Shown: piece by piece, positions 1 through 10,083 of the stretch
Layout of the letters: each line of letters begins with the position of its first letter
Position numbering within the stretch: the stretch's first letter is position 1
Source: Helicobacteraceae bacterium
GTDB lineage: Bacteria > Campylobacterota > Campylobacteria > Campylobacterales > SZUA-545
Direction: 5' to 3'
DNA length: 36,254 bases
Assembly: GCA_031288475.1 (NCBI GenBank)
Contig: JAITRJ010000036.1
Location: 1 to 36,254 of the forward strand
Made by a program: the position numbers and the translations under genes
The notes under the pieces: generated by a model
Told to the model about the DNA's origin: nothing
Database searches by the model: none
Seen by the model: only the letters and a program-made list of their open reading frames with translations

Positions 1-140
1 TTGGGTAAAGAGGAGGGTAACGAGAGGAGACGCCGCCCGCGTTTTTAACATTGGCAGAACAGAAACGCGGGGCTTAAACAGAGGATTATGACGACAAGAG
101 CCGAGTGTCACAGCGGGTGGTAATGAAATCCTTCGACATT

Positions 141-368
141 TCACGCGCAAAAAACAGCAGCCAACGTGAAAATGGTATCGAATCGTACGGGATAAGACGG
201 GTAGGGAATTACAACAGCATTATTTTTAGGAATACTTTCGCGGTCTACAATGACAAATTCGCCATTAGCAACAAAAGGTTCCATACTATCACCATAAATG
301 CGGATTAAATCAAGATGTTTAAATTCTGATACGCCAAACTCGGCGAGCAAAACGCCCCTTAGACTCAT
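141..368 (-). pseudogene. Fragment of S24/LexA-CI-like repressor C-terminal (peptidase) domain
   Basis: Translated LDLIRIYGDSMEPFVANGEFVIVDRESIPKNNAVVI matches the S24 'GDSMEP...G..V.VD' serine motif region. No HTH domain is readable upstream and the downstream sequence loses domain character. Confidence 0.55.
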
Positions 369-883
369 AGCGATGAAAAGGGTTGAGTTTAAAAAACGCT
401 AAGCAAATGACGCTTTAATAAAAAGCGAGGGATAGAATGTCTGCCCTTGGTCTTTGTTTGCGCGCAGCGGAATTATGGAAACAGTGTCTTGTCGTTGTTG
501 CGGGTGAAGCGCTAAGTAATCGCGCTCGGTTCCGAAACGCTTAGCCGCCTCACTCCCCGCCCCGCAACGACGGGAGACGAAACAGCGGGTCTCCGCGTCA
601 TTGCCGCGCGGCGCATTTAGTTAAAAGCCAGCGTAGTCAGTGTTGTTCTGATGTACAAGGTGGAGTTACAATCCGAACGCCGCCGCGCCGCAATCAAAAA
701 CTCTCGGCCGGTTTGGGCTAAAAGGCGGTAAGATAACGCAGGCTTTTTATAATAAGGAGCGCCGACGAGATCGCCGATACTCTCTTTGGCAATGGCGGCG
801 CGGATCGGCGCTCTGGTTTTATCCGCGCGCCCCTGCGGCGAAAGGCGGATCGGAAACATTCAAGAAAATGTAAAGAGACTGAA

Positions 884-2596
884 ATGAGCGGTTTTTATCT
901 TGGCAGAACGCTTGAGGGAAAACGTTTCGAGTTAGACCCAAAAGCGCTTTTGACGCACGCGGCGATCATCGGCATGACGGGCAGCGGCAAAACGGGGCTT
1001 GGTATCGCGCTTTTGGAGGAAGCGCTGCTCAGCGGCGTAAGCGCGATCGCGATCGACCCGAAGGGCGATCTAAGCAATCTGCTTTTGACCTTTCCAACGC
1101 TTAGCGAGGGCGAGTTCGCGCCGTGGGCGGACAATCCCGTTTCGGCGGCGGCGGAGTGGAGAGAGGGACTGGCAAAATGGGACTTGGGCGCCGAACGGAT
1201 CGCCGCGCTGAAACAATGCGCGGAGTTTAAGCTATACACGCCCGGCGCCGCGCGCGGAAAGCCGATCAACGCGCTTGGCTCATTCGCCGCGCCGCCTAAG
1301 GCGGTTATGGAAGACGGCGATCTGCTGTCTTCGCTGATCAACTCCAGCGCGACCAATCTTTTGGGCTTTATCAACGTAAGCGCGGAAACGGCGGGCAAGG
1401 AATCGACGCTTCTTGGCGCGATTATCGGCGCGGCTTGGACAAACGGCGAGGATCTGGATTTGGAAAAGATTATCCTGCGGATTGTCAAGCCGCCGTTTAA
1501 TAAGGTTGGAGTTTTCGAGCTGGAGAGCTTTATACCCGAAAACAAACGTTTCGAGCTTGCCGCCAAGTTTAACTCGCTGATTGCGTCCGGCGCGTTTTCG
1601 GCGTGGGCCAGAGGAGATCCGCTTTCAATAGAAGCGATTTATAGCGGCGCCAAACCTACGATCGCGATCTTTTCGATCTCACATTTGAGCGATAAAGAGC
1701 GTATGTTTTTCGTAACGCTGCTGCTGAACTCCGTTTTGGCGTGGATGCGCTCGCGGGACGGATCACCGGCGCTGCGATCGCTGCTGTATATGGACGAGAT
1801 ATTCGGCTATTTTCCGCCAAGCGCCAATCCGCCGTCAAAAACGCCTATGCTTACGCTGTTAAAGCAGGCGCGCGCCTTTGGTCTGGGAGTGGTTCTGTCT
1901 ACCCAAAACCCCGTCGATCTCGACTATAAAGGCTTAAGCAATATCGGAAGCTGGTTTATCGGCAGGCTTCAAACCGCGCAGGATCGCGAACGCGTAGGCG
2001 CGGGACTGATCGGCGTGAGCGCGGACTTTGACAAAAAGGAATTAGTTTCGCGGATCGCCTCTTTGAGCAAAAGGCGGTTTTTGGTCAAAACCGACCGCCT
2101 GGGGATATTTGAAACCCGCTGGACGCTGAGTTATCTTAAGGGTCCGCTGTCCCGCGATCAGATCAGGCTGCTCGCGGGATCGGAGGATACGGCGGAGGAG
2201 ATCACGCCGAGCGCGTCCGTAACGCTGGACGCTAACGCGGGCAGGAAAAAGGCGGCAATCATTAACCGCTTTGATCGCGAGAAAAAACGGCTAAGCGAAA
2301 AGCGCTCACGTCTGTTAATTAAACTGGACAAAGAGCAAAGCGACGTTAAGCGATCGGCTATCGGAACTATTGCCTCGATCGGAACGGGACTGCTTGGCGC
2401 GCTTTTCGGCTCAAAACGAAGCGCGGCGACGAAAATCGCCGGCGCGGTTAAGAGCGCCGCCGCCGTTCAAAAAGAGCGGGACGACGCGGCGCGGGTAAGA
2501 GAGGAGATCGCTGCTGCCGACCGCGAGATGCAAGAGCTTGAGGATCGCAAAAATAAAGAGCTTGCCGAACTGGGTTTTAACGACCAGCTTGTGTAA
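884..2596 (+). CDS. HerA/DUF87-like ATP-binding protein with C-terminal coiled-coil region
   Basis: Walker A GMTGSGKTGLG near the N-terminus, IDPKGDLSNLL, LLYMDEIFGYFPP (Walker B-like), STQNPVDLDYKGLSN; 570 aa intact ORF. Confidence 0.8.
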   Translation: MSGFYLGRTLEGKRFELDPKALLTHAAIIGMTGSGKTGLGIALLEEALLSGVSAIAIDPKGDLSNLLLTFPTLSEGEFAPWADNPVSAAAEWREGLAKWDLGAERIAALKQCAEFKLYTPGAARGKPINALGSFAAPPKAVMEDGDLLSSLINSSATNLLGFINVSAETAGKESTLLGAIIGAAWTNGEDLDLEKIILRIVKPPFNKVGVFELESFIPENKRFELAAKFNSLIASGAFSAWARGDPLSIEAIYSGAKPTIAIFSISHLSDKERMFFVTLLLNSVLAWMRSRDGSPALRSLLYMDEIFGYFPPSANPPSKTPMLTLLKQARAFGLGVVLSTQNPVDLDYKGLSNIGSWFIGRLQTAQDRERVGAGLIGVSADFDKKELVSRIASLSKRRFLVKTDRLGIFETRWTLSYLKGPLSRDQIRLLAGSEDTAEEITPSASVTLDANAGRKKAAIINRFDREKKRLSEKRSRLLIKLDKEQSDVKRSAIGTIASIGTGLLGALFGSKRSAATKIAGAVKSAAAVQKERDDAARVREEIAAADREMQELEDRKNKELAELGFNDQLV

Positions 2597-3006
2597 CGCA
2601 CAAAAGCGGGCTTAGCCGAAAAAGATTTGCCGCTTTCGCGCCGAAGCGCTTTTTGACGGTCTTGCGCGGTTTGATCATAGGCGCGTGCTTGTTTATTTGC
2701 CGCGATGAGCCGCCGTTTATATTAGAAAACCATCGCAAGAGCGTTCAAACGACAGTCGCCGCCGATCGGCGTCGCGGCGCTTTGAAACAGATTATTCGAG
2801 CCTATATCCTCCAATTTTTTCGCGGCAGGAAAGTAATCTTTCTATAATCTGACGCCTGTATTTTGCGGCGGCGCCGCCCCATTCGATCCCGCGCTCATAC
2901 GGCGGGCAGCATCTTCTTCCTTGGCAGCGATCCTAAGCAGATGAGACCATAATTTAACCGGTTTTTTGCGCAGGGCAGTCAGGCTCTTTCATTTTCCGCC
3001 AGATCG

Positions 3007-3140
3007 TTATTGATCTCTTTTCGCCGGGGAAACTTCATATTTCCGGTTGAATACGAGCGGCGGATCTGTCAATATCAGATCCACGCATTGGCTGCTTAAT
3101 GCTGTTTTGTTTTTTATTGAGGTTATATTTATTGATTGCA
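3007..3140 (-). pseudogene. Possible remnant of DNA N6A/N4C methyltransferase (DPP motif)
   Basis: Short ORF contains SINITSIKNKTALSSQCVDLILTDPPL, resembling the catalytic DPPY motif context, then stops; no complete MTase follows. Confidence 0.3.
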
Positions 3141-3195
3141 GAGGCGGATTACGAAAGGGAGACTGCCGCGGAAAATCAGTGAAGACAAAGAAAGA

Positions 3196-3224
3196 GGGGA
3201 TTGCGGATATTCTCCGCAATCCCC
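3196..3224 (-). terminator. Intrinsic-terminator-like hairpin downstream of the pseudopilin gene
   Basis: Perfect 12-bp arms GGGGATTGCGGA/TCCGCAATCCCC with 5-nt loop; on the minus strand followed by T-rich TCTTTCTTTGTC. Confidence 0.6.
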
Positions 3225-3274
3225 TGTGAAACGCCCGCTTTATAAAAAAGGGGCGTTATGCTAAACCATCGGAT

Positions 3275-3934
3275 TTAGTTACAATCACCGACATTAGGCA
3301 CTAGGACAGCACCCCCATTGACAGAAGGAGGGCTTAACTGAATCGTCCCAGGGACCGGGTTGTACCCCCAGCACATCCCTGAATGGATCTTCGCGTTATC
3401 ATCGACAACGCCTAGGGATGCCGGACCCTTAATCACTGTTGTAGCTGTATTGACAGACATAGAAGAGGGGAATATGTCTCCAGCCAATGTCTGCCATTGA
3501 TCCCGGCCATCCGGCTCAAGCGCCAACGCCAAGACACCGTCACCAGTGCCTTGCACTCTCGCTGTTGTCTGCAGGGCGCCTGTGAGCGCGTCGGTGCTAA
3601 TCCCTACCGGATAACCCGTTTCGCTGCGATTCTGCTCTCCCGCGTTTATCCCCCCCCCGGAAGGAATAAGACCAAGCGAATAAATAGTAGCGTAGTACTC
3701 GTTTCCATCATTACCGAAGGTAGTGATATTGATGTCCCTTCGTATGCCCGCTGTCAACGCCTTGCCCCGAATAGACACAACCGCCGTCCGGATGGAGTCG
3801 ATGCCAGCATCCTCGTTGGCAATCATCGCGTCATCCTGAACGCCGGCGAACCTAGGCAGAGCCACCATTGCTAAAATACCCATAATAACGATGACGAAGA
3901 TAAGTTCGATCATCGTAAACGCTGTACGCTTCAT
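3275..3934 (-). CDS. Type II secretion/type IV pilus-like pseudopilin (prepilin N-methylation signal)
   Basis: MKRTAFTMIELIFVIVIMGILAMVALPRF is a classic class III/prepilin N-terminus. AAGGAGG ribosome-binding site upstream of the ATG at 3934. The listed ORF extends artificially upstream. Confidence 0.85.
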   Translation of the reverse strand: MKRTAFTMIELIFVIVIMGILAMVALPRFAGVQDDAMIANEDAGIDSIRTAVVSIRGKALTAGIRRDINITTFGNDGNEYYATIYSLGLIPSGGGINAGEQNRSETGYPVGISTDALTGALQTTARVQGTGDGVLALALEPDGRDQWQTLAGDIFPSSMSVNTATTVIKGPASLGVVDDNAKIHSGMCWGYNPVPGTIQLSPPSVNGGAVLVPNVGDCN

Positions 3935-3962
3935 TGTGTACCTCCTTTGTTGAAGTGGGAGT

Positions 3963-3968
3963 ATTATA
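3963..3968 (-). promoter_or_regulatory. Candidate -10 box (GGTATAAT) for the pseudopilin gene
   Basis: Minus strand reads CGGTATAATACTCCC about 30 nt upstream of the pilin start codon. Confidence 0.45.
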
Positions 3969-4101
3969 CCGAAATTTTTGGAAAATAGCGCAAGATCCCG
4001 CAAAAAATTGCAATATTTCGCAGATTTTTGCGATTCGCGCCGTTTTTTGTCTTCCCGCCAATTGCCGCGCGCGGGTTTTTACGGCGGCGGAAGAGACCGC
4101 G

Positions 4102-5982
4102 CTACTTTGTCTTTGCCGTTTCGCTTCTTTCCATAAAACGCAGCATCTCGCAGCTTCCCAGCTCGCACGCGCTTTTAGCGTCCATGAGCGCTTCGGCTCT
4201 CTCGCCAAGCGCGTTGTAGTCGCTCGCGCGGTTTAAGTACGCCATAACGTATTTCGGATTCAGCTTTATGGCTTTGGAGTAGTCCTCCACCGCCTTTTTC
4301 CGCTCGTTAAGGCGCGAAAAGGCATACGCGCGGCCGAAAAAGGAGTCCGCGTCTTTTGGATCCAGCTCGATCGCCTTGTTGAAATCGCCGATCGCCTTGT
4401 TGAAATCGCCCGTCTTACCCGCAGAAACGCCCCTTCCCGCATAGCTTCGCGCGGAATTTGGATCGATCCTGATCGCGCGGTTGAAGTCGTCGATTGCGTT
4501 CGCCTGTCTGCCCTGCATATCGTACGTCACGCCCCGATCCGCGTAGGCGGCGGCAAAATCCTTTGCCAGATCGATTGCCCGCGAAAAGTCGCCGATCGCC
4601 TTCGTGAGGTCGTTTACGTCCCTGTACGCAATCCCGCGGCGGTAGTAAGTTTCGGCGCTGCGCGGAGAGAACTCCGCTGCGCGGCTGTAATCTTCGATCG
4701 CGCGTTTGGAATCGCCCAGAAGCTGACGCGTCAAGCCCCGCCTGAAGTAGCCGCTGTAGTCCCCGCCCAGCGAAATTGCCCTGTCGTAATCCATGAGCGC
4801 CTTTTTATAGTCGCCCAGCGCGAAATACGCTTCCGCCCGCTCCGAGTACGCTTCCCGATAAGACGAGCGCAATTCGATCGCCTTGTCGTAATCCATGAGC
4901 GCCTTTTTATAGTCGCCTTTACGGGCGTACAGCAAACCTCGGTTAAAAAGAGCTGCGGTGAAGTTTGGCTTAAGCTTGATCGCCTGATTGAAGTCGGCAA
5001 GCGCCTTGTCAAAATCTTTCAGATCGGCGAAAAAAGCGCCGCGCCCGTTGTAGGCGGCGGCAAGCGAAGGGTCGAGCCTGATCGCGCTGTCAAAATCGGT
5101 GATTGCTTTCGGATGCTCCTGATTCCACGCATAAACTACAGCGCGGTTCAGATAAGCCTCCGCGAACGAGCCGTCCGCTTTGATCGCGCTGTCAAAATCG
5201 GTGATTGCCTCCTTGATAGCGCCGCTGTAGTAGTGCAGCAGCCCGCGGTTGTTATAGGCGAAAGCGAAATCTGAGGAGGCGCCGATAGCCCGCGCGTATT
5301 CGTCAATCGCCGCCTTGCGGTTATTCAGCCCGTCGTACGCCATCGCTCTGGCGGCGAAAAGAAAAGGGGATGTTTCGCGGGCGGCTTCGGCGCGGTCAAA
5401 ACTGCTGACCGCCGCTTTGTAATCGCCGCTTTGCAAAGCGCGGTATCCATCTCCAATGCAGGTTATGATCTCGTCTCTTTTGCGCGCGAGAGCGTAATCC
5501 TCTCTCAGCCGCGCCAGTTCCACCGCGCTCATCGGCTTGCCGTTTCTGACTTTAAGCGCTTTCATATCCTTCAGCAGCGAACCGTTAAGCCTCACAATGT
5601 CTTTGAACGCCAGCAGCTTCTCTCTGGAACGCAGGATGTCTTCAATGTAACCGCGTACGGTGTCGCTGTTAAGCGTTGAGCTGAATCTGATGTTGATCGC
5701 GCTGTATCTCGCGTTCTCCTCCTCTACCGCCAGCTTCGTCAGTTTCATCAGGGCATAGCCTACCGCGTTCAGATCGCTGTCGTTTACTCCTTTAAGATAT
5801 GGGAATTTGGAAATATATTCCGATATTTCCAGCGGAATCTCCACGTTGGCGCTTTTAAGCGCCTCCAAACGGGCGTCATCTACGCTTTGCGCGTTACTCG
5901 CGGTTAACGTATAGGTTTTCTGGAAAGTTTTAATCTCGGCGCATAGGAGAGTACACGATAGAAGTATGAGCAGCAGTCTCAC
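4102..5982 (-). CDS. Secreted/periplasmic tetratricopeptide (TPR) repeat protein
   Basis: Signal peptide MRLLLILLSCTLLCAEI followed by a non-TPR N-domain and then many 34-residue TPR units (e.g. GDYKKALMDYDKAIELRSSYREAYSERAEAYFALGDYKKALMDYDRAI). Confidence 0.85.
   Translation of the reverse strand: MRLLLILLSCTLLCAEIKTFQKTYTLTASNAQSVDDARLEALKSANVEIPLEISEYISKFPYLKGVNDSDLNAVGYALMKLTKLAVEEENARYSAINIRFSSTLNSDTVRGYIEDILRSREKLLAFKDIVRLNGSLLKDMKALKVRNGKPMSAVELARLREDYALARKRDEIITCIGDGYRALQSGDYKAAVSSFDRAEAARETSPFLFAARAMAYDGLNNRKAAIDEYARAIGASSDFAFAYNNRGLLHYYSGAIKEAITDFDSAIKADGSFAEAYLNRAVVYAWNQEHPKAITDFDSAIRLDPSLAAAYNGRGAFFADLKDFDKALADFNQAIKLKPNFTAALFNRGLLYARKGDYKKALMDYDKAIELRSSYREAYSERAEAYFALGDYKKALMDYDRAISLGGDYSGYFRRGLTRQLLGDSKRAIEDYSRAAEFSPRSAETYYRRGIAYRDVNDLTKAIGDFSRAIDLAKDFAAAYADRGVTYDMQGRQANAIDDFNRAIRIDPNSARSYAGRGVSAGKTGDFNKAIGDFNKAIELDPKDADSFFGRAYAFSRLNERKKAVEDYSKAIKLNPKYVMAYLNRASDYNALGERAEALMDAKSACELGSCEMLRFMERSETAKTK
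4369..4410 (-). repeat. 21-nt tandem duplication inside the TPR gene
   Basis: gatcgccttgttgaaatcgcc occurs twice in direct tandem (4369-4389, 4390-4410), encoding GDFNKAI-GDFNKAI. Confidence 0.85.
4782..4917 (-). repeat. 34-nt identical direct repeat inside the TPR gene
   Basis: tgtcgtaatccatgagcgcctttttatagtcgcc at 4782-4815 and again at 4884-4917 (102-nt period, three TPR-length codon units). Confidence 0.85.
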
Positions 5983-6078
5983 CGTCGTTTCCTTAGATGT
6001 CAGGTTTCGTCTGTTTTTATTGTAACACAGAGAGAAAGTATCGCGCAGCAGAGCGTCGGCTGCCGTTGGCGCGGCTGG

Positions 6079-6096
6079 TTCGGAACATTTTTTGCT
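6079..6096 (+). promoter_or_regulatory. Candidate sigma-54 (RpoN) promoter for flgC
   Basis: TTCGGAACATTTTTTGCT has the GG-N10-GC spacing and closely fits TTGGCACN5TTGCW; lies about 28 nt upstream of the flgC ATG. Confidence 0.65.
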
Positions 6097-6122
6097 GTTA
6101 CTTTCGTTATAAGGATTTTGCT

Positions 6123-6620
6123 ATGGCGTTTCTTAATTCGTTTGACGTCAGCGGATACGGTCTGTCGGCGCAGCGGTTCCGACTGAACCTGATCAGCTCC
6201 AACATAGCCAACGCGAATACGACGCGCACCGACGAGGGCGGTCCCTACCGGCGGCAAAGCGTCGTTTTCCGCGCCGTGGATTTCGACAAACACCTCAACG
6301 CCAGACTCGCCGAAAACAGCGAGCCGTTGGGCTATGAGGATCCGCTGGACGAGGAACTGGGCTATGAAGACAAAATCAATCCCGCTATAATGACAGTATT
6401 GGTAGACAAGGTCGTCCGTGATGACACGACGCCGAAAATGCGCTATGATCCTACGCATCCGGACGCGAACGCAGAGGGGTACGTAGCCTATCCGAATGTT
6501 AATCCGGTGGTGGAGATGGCCGATATGATCGAAGCGTCCAGAGCGTATCAGGCGAACGTGGCGGCGTTTCAAAGCGCCAAGACGATGGCGAACAGCGCAA
6601 TTGATATGATGCGCGCTTAA
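6123..6620 (+). CDS. flgC: Flagellar basal-body rod protein FlgC
   Basis: MAFLNSFDVSGYGLSAQRFRLNLISSNIANANTTRTDEGGPYRRQ ... NPVVEMADMIEASRAYQANVAAFQSAKTMANSAIDM; the listed ORF extends upstream of the real ATG at 6123. Confidence 0.93.
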   Translation: MAFLNSFDVSGYGLSAQRFRLNLISSNIANANTTRTDEGGPYRRQSVVFRAVDFDKHLNARLAENSEPLGYEDPLDEELGYEDKINPAIMTVLVDKVVRDDTTPKMRYDPTHPDANAEGYVAYPNVNPVVEMADMIEASRAYQANVAAFQSAKTMANSAIDMMRA

Positions 6621-6636
6621 AATTTAGGAGCGGTTT

Positions 6637-6942
6637 GTGGCGGATTTACTGAATAAAGTTGGCGAGATTCTTCCCAAGGAGATTGGAGAACAAAGCCCCC
6701 GTTTTGATGAGGAAAACGGAGGCGTAAGCTTTGCCGATCTGCTGAAAAGCTCGTTTGACGAAACTAACGCTATGCAGGAGGAGGCGGAAAAAGCCGCCAC
6801 GGACGTAGCGACAGGCACGGTCAAGGATCTGCATCAGGCGGCTATCGCGCTGGGCAAGGCGGAGAGCAGCCTGAAACTGATGCTTGAAGTGCGCAACAAA
6901 GCGATCAGCGCGTATAAAGAGATCCTCAGAACGCAAATGTAA
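6637..6942 (+). CDS. fliE: Flagellar hook-basal body complex protein FliE
   Basis: Small protein ending LHQAAIALGKAESSLKLMLEVRNKAISAYKEILRTQM, typical of FliE; GTG start; directly after flgC. Confidence 0.9.
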   Translation: MADLLNKVGEILPKEIGEQSPRFDEENGGVSFADLLKSSFDETNAMQEEAEKAATDVATGTVKDLHQAAIALGKAESSLKLMLEVRNKAISAYKEILRTQM

Positions 6943-6945
6943 CCT

Positions 6946-8661
6946 GTGGAAAAAACGGGCAAAATCCTCGCGATTTTTCTGCTGATCATTCTCTTTTTCG
7001 CTATCTTCTTCGCCGCTGCGCTCAACGCGATCCGCAAGAGCGCGTACGAACGCAGTTACTACAAAAACGAGCCGATCTCGGCGATCAGAGGGGCAATCGT
7101 TACAAGCGACAACCTTACGCTTGCCGCGGGAAGGCGCAGTTACAGCGTGGCGTTCGACGGGCGATATGCGGAAGATAAGGAGCTGATAGCCGATTTGAGC
7201 GCGATCTTTCTGCGTAAGTCAAAGAAACAGATTATGGAACTGCTTGATAAAGACGTCAGAGTCTATCTGGCGCGCGATTTGTCCACGCAGGAGGCGAGGA
7301 ATTTCCATCATCTCTCAGGAGAACTTGATCGCAGGGGAGCGTTCAAAAGTTTCAATCAGAACGGAATGTGGGTGCGCTACGGTTTTGAGATCGTGGAAAG
7401 CGATTCCTCCGCCAGACTCTACCCCTACGGCGATCTCGCGCAGCCCGTTCTGGGGTTTGTGCAGAAGATAACCGGTTACGGTCAGATAGGATTGGAACGT
7501 TACTACGATATGCGGTTTAACGCCGAAAAAGATGGCGCGCTGAAAGCGCTTCGGGACGCTGGCGGCAATCTGATCTACTCCAACGCAATGAGCTTAACCA
7601 AACCAAGGCACGGCGTTTCGCTGCTGCTAAGCCTCAACGGAAGATTGCAGTCCGATCTGGAACGGGTTGTCGATGAGGCGCGATTGTTAAACGATGCGCA
7701 GGAAGTGATCGCGGCCGTTATGGAGAGCGAATCGGGGCGCGTTCTCGCGTTTGCCTCCAGCGCCCGCTTTGACGCAGCGAACATCACGCCTGAATCGCTT
7801 CGCAATGCCAGAATAAACGCCATTCAATACGCTTTTGAACCCGGCAGCGTAATGAAGCCATTTATCGTGGCGCTTCTTTTTGAGGAGGGGCTTGCAGGAC
7901 AGTTCGATCTGGTGCGTACATACGGCGGCAGATTTAAGCTCGGTAAAGAAACGATCACCGATCTTGCGCCCAGAGAGTGGATGAGCGTAGAGGATGTGGT
8001 GGTCTATTCAAGCAACATCGGCATCGCGCAGCTCGCGATGAAGTTAAATCCGTACAAGATAAGCGACGGCTTGAACGGATTTGGCTTTGCCTGCGAAAGC
8101 GGCATAGATCTGCCGTATGAGAGCGCCGGCGATTCGCCCGGTCTGAACGGATACCGAAGCGATGTATACCGCGCTACCACCGGCTACGGATACGGCATAA
8201 GGACAACCTTTATTCAGCTTCTCAAAGCGTATAACGTGTTTAACAACGGCGGCGTTAGCGTAACGCCCCGCCTGATCGACGCGGTATTCGGCGAAAACGC
8301 GCCTGCGATGGAGAACGCGGAAAGCGTCAGAGTCATCAGTCTGAATACCTCGCAGAGAATGCTTCAGATACTGCGCAAGACGGTCGTCAAGGGCAACGCC
8401 AAGCAGGCGCTGATCGACGGAATTTTTACCGCCGGCAAAACTGGCACGGCGCACATAGCGCGCGGCGGCGTCTATCTGAACGACTACCACAACTCCTTCT
8501 TCGGCTTTGCCAACGATGATATGAACCGCTACGCAATCGGAGCGCTGGTAATCGATCCAAAGAACCGCCATTACGCGAGCCAGACTGCCGCGCCGATCTT
8601 CAGAGACACCGTTTTACTGCTTAAAAAGTACGACCTTATCAAGTCAGCAGCGGTAAACTAA
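6946..8661 (+). CDS. ftsI: Class B penicillin-binding protein (FtsI/PBP2-like transpeptidase)
   Basis: N-terminal TM, SVMKPF (SxxK), SSN, KTGT motifs; fliE-ftsI adjacency as in Helicobacter/Campylobacter. Confidence 0.88.
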   Translation: MEKTGKILAIFLLIILFFAIFFAAALNAIRKSAYERSYYKNEPISAIRGAIVTSDNLTLAAGRRSYSVAFDGRYAEDKELIADLSAIFLRKSKKQIMELLDKDVRVYLARDLSTQEARNFHHLSGELDRRGAFKSFNQNGMWVRYGFEIVESDSSARLYPYGDLAQPVLGFVQKITGYGQIGLERYYDMRFNAEKDGALKALRDAGGNLIYSNAMSLTKPRHGVSLLLSLNGRLQSDLERVVDEARLLNDAQEVIAAVMESESGRVLAFASSARFDAANITPESLRNARINAIQYAFEPGSVMKPFIVALLFEEGLAGQFDLVRTYGGRFKLGKETITDLAPREWMSVEDVVVYSSNIGIAQLAMKLNPYKISDGLNGFGFACESGIDLPYESAGDSPGLNGYRSDVYRATTGYGYGIRTTFIQLLKAYNVFNNGGVSVTPRLIDAVFGENAPAMENAESVRVISLNTSQRMLQILRKTVVKGNAKQALIDGIFTAGKTGTAHIARGGVYLNDYHNSFFGFANDDMNRYAIGALVIDPKNRHYASQTAAPIFRDTVLLLKKYDLIKSAAVN

Positions 8662-8665
8662 CGCT

Positions 8666-9553
8666 ATGGCAAGGCACTTAACGACTACTGCCGATCTGAC
8701 GAACGGCGAAATAGAGGCGGTTTTCGCGGAGGCGAACGGATACTTAAACGGCGAAACCAACCAGAAGCTGCGCTCGAAGCTGGTGATCAACATTTTCTTT
8801 GAAAACTCGACGCGTACAAGAAGCAGTTTTGAGGTAGCCTCGCGAAGACTGGGCGCGGAGGTGGTGAGCTTTGACGCGGCGAACAGCAGCGAAGGCAAGG
8901 GAGAGACGCTGCACGACACGGCGGCAAACCTTGACGCGATGGGTCCCAGCGCGATCGTAGTGCGGCACAAGAACGCGGGCGTTCCCAAGATGCTTTCCGA
9001 GTATGTAAACGCCAGCGTTATCAACGGCGGGGACGGGGCGCACGCGCACCCTACGCAGGCGCTTTTAGACCTCTTCACCCTGCGGCAGGCGCTTGGCGGC
9101 GTAGAGGGCAAAAGGATCGCGATCGTAGGCGACATACGAAACTCGCGGGTGGCAAACAGCAACATAGAGCTGCTCACCCGTTTTGGCATGGAGGTGATTC
9201 TGGTCGCGCCGCCTCACTTTCTACCCAATCGCCCCTCTATGCGATCGGCTTGGGACATCCGCGAGGTGATCGGCGAGGTCTCGGCTGTGATGGCTCTGCG
9301 TACGCAGACGGAGCGACACGATACGCCTATCTATGCGTCGCTTTCAGACTACGCGGCAAACTTCAAAATCACCAAAGAGATTCTGGGAGATCGAGACATC
9401 GTGGTTTTACACCCCGGTCCCGTTCACCGCAACGTCGATCTGGAGGATTGCGTTCTAACCGATCCGCGCTGTCTTGTGCTCAAACAGGTGAGAAACGGCG
9501 TAGCGGTGCGAATGGCGATATTGAGTAAATTTGTGCTGGGAGAGAACGTTTGA
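8666..9553 (+). CDS. pyrB: Aspartate carbamoyltransferase catalytic subunit
   Basis: [52 protein letters not shown] signatures. Confidence 0.95.
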   Translation: MARHLTTTADLTNGEIEAVFAEANGYLNGETNQKLRSKLVINIFFENSTRTRSSFEVASRRLGAEVVSFDAANSSEGKGETLHDTAANLDAMGPSAIVVRHKNAGVPKMLSEYVNASVINGGDGAHAHPTQALLDLFTLRQALGGVEGKRIAIVGDIRNSRVANSNIELLTRFGMEVILVAPPHFLPNRPSMRSAWDIREVIGEVSAVMALRTQTERHDTPIYASLSDYAANFKITKEILGDRDIVVLHPGPVHRNVDLEDCVLTDPRCLVLKQVRNGVAVRMAILSKFVLGENV

Positions 9554-10029
9554 TAGACGAGCTGATGAGAAACGAGGAGCTTTCGGAAATTGTCGCCGAT
9601 CACGCGGCGGAGCTGATTGGTTTTCTGCTCGACAGCAACGTTGAATTTTCTGTCGTGTGCAATATACAAGAGGTCGCGTTCGATCCGCCGCTGCCGGAAA
9701 AGATCGCCTCCGGTTTCAAGCAATTCGCCCTGTTTTTACTGAGCGGCTACGCGCTTGAGAGCGCCGATATGGACGACGATATGCTTTTTCTTATCTTTGA
9801 GGCGGGATTTGGCAGCGAGAACTTCGGCTCGACCGTCAGCGTTCCTACCGACGCTATACTGCAAATATCGGTTGACGGCACCGTCATTTTTGTCAACCTG
9901 TGCGCGCAGCCGCAGTACCGCCCCAAAACACAGCATGGCGGCGGGAGAGAAAGCGGCGAAGCGACGGTGGATAAGAGCCTGAAAGTATTTATGGATAATC
10001 CGCAAAATAAGCCGTTACTTAAAAAATAG
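9550..10029 (+). CDS. Conserved hypothetical protein overlapping the end of pyrB
   Basis: Intact 159-aa ORF, 4-nt overlap with pyrB, no shadow-ORF character. Confidence 0.65.
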   Translation: MIDELMRNEELSEIVADHAAELIGFLLDSNVEFSVVCNIQEVAFDPPLPEKIASGFKQFALFLLSGYALESADMDDDMLFLIFEAGFGSENFGSTVSVPTDAILQISVDGTVIFVNLCAQPQYRPKTQHGGGRESGEATVDKSLKVFMDNPQNKPLLKK

Positions 10030-10083
10030 CCGCCTTTCTAGGAATTTCCTGCAATAATACGCACATTTTAAAGGAGTGCGAAG

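Noticed and set aside
490-610. Inverted GC-rich repeat (cgttgttgcggg ... ccccgcaacgacg), possible REP-like intergenic element
   Set aside because: Only imperfect short arms and one visible copy; cannot support a repeat family from this window alone.
1040-1065. GCGATCGC-rich octamer (HIP1-like)
   Set aside because: Could be codon-driven; enrichment cannot be judged without genome-wide counts.
895-1566. 223-aa antisense ORF opposite the HerA-like ATPase
   Set aside because: Mirror ORF on a GC-rich coding strand; Ser/Ala/Pro-rich translation with no domain; the sense gene is clearly real.
3852-4236. Overlapping ORFs between the pseudopilin and TPR genes
   Set aside because: Low-complexity translations that merge the pilin 5' region and TPR 3' end in wrong frames.
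4102-5400. Possible CRISPR-like periodic repeats
   Set aside because: Periodicity is explained by TPR protein repeats within one reading frame; spacing and identity are irregular.
5997-6122. N-terminal extension of the flgC ORF
   Set aside because: True FlgC start MAFLNSFDVSG at 6123; the extension overlaps the sigma-54 promoter-like sequence.
6000-6572. 190-aa antisense ORF opposite flgC
   Set aside because: His/Arg-rich mirror translation of flgC; no RBS or domain.
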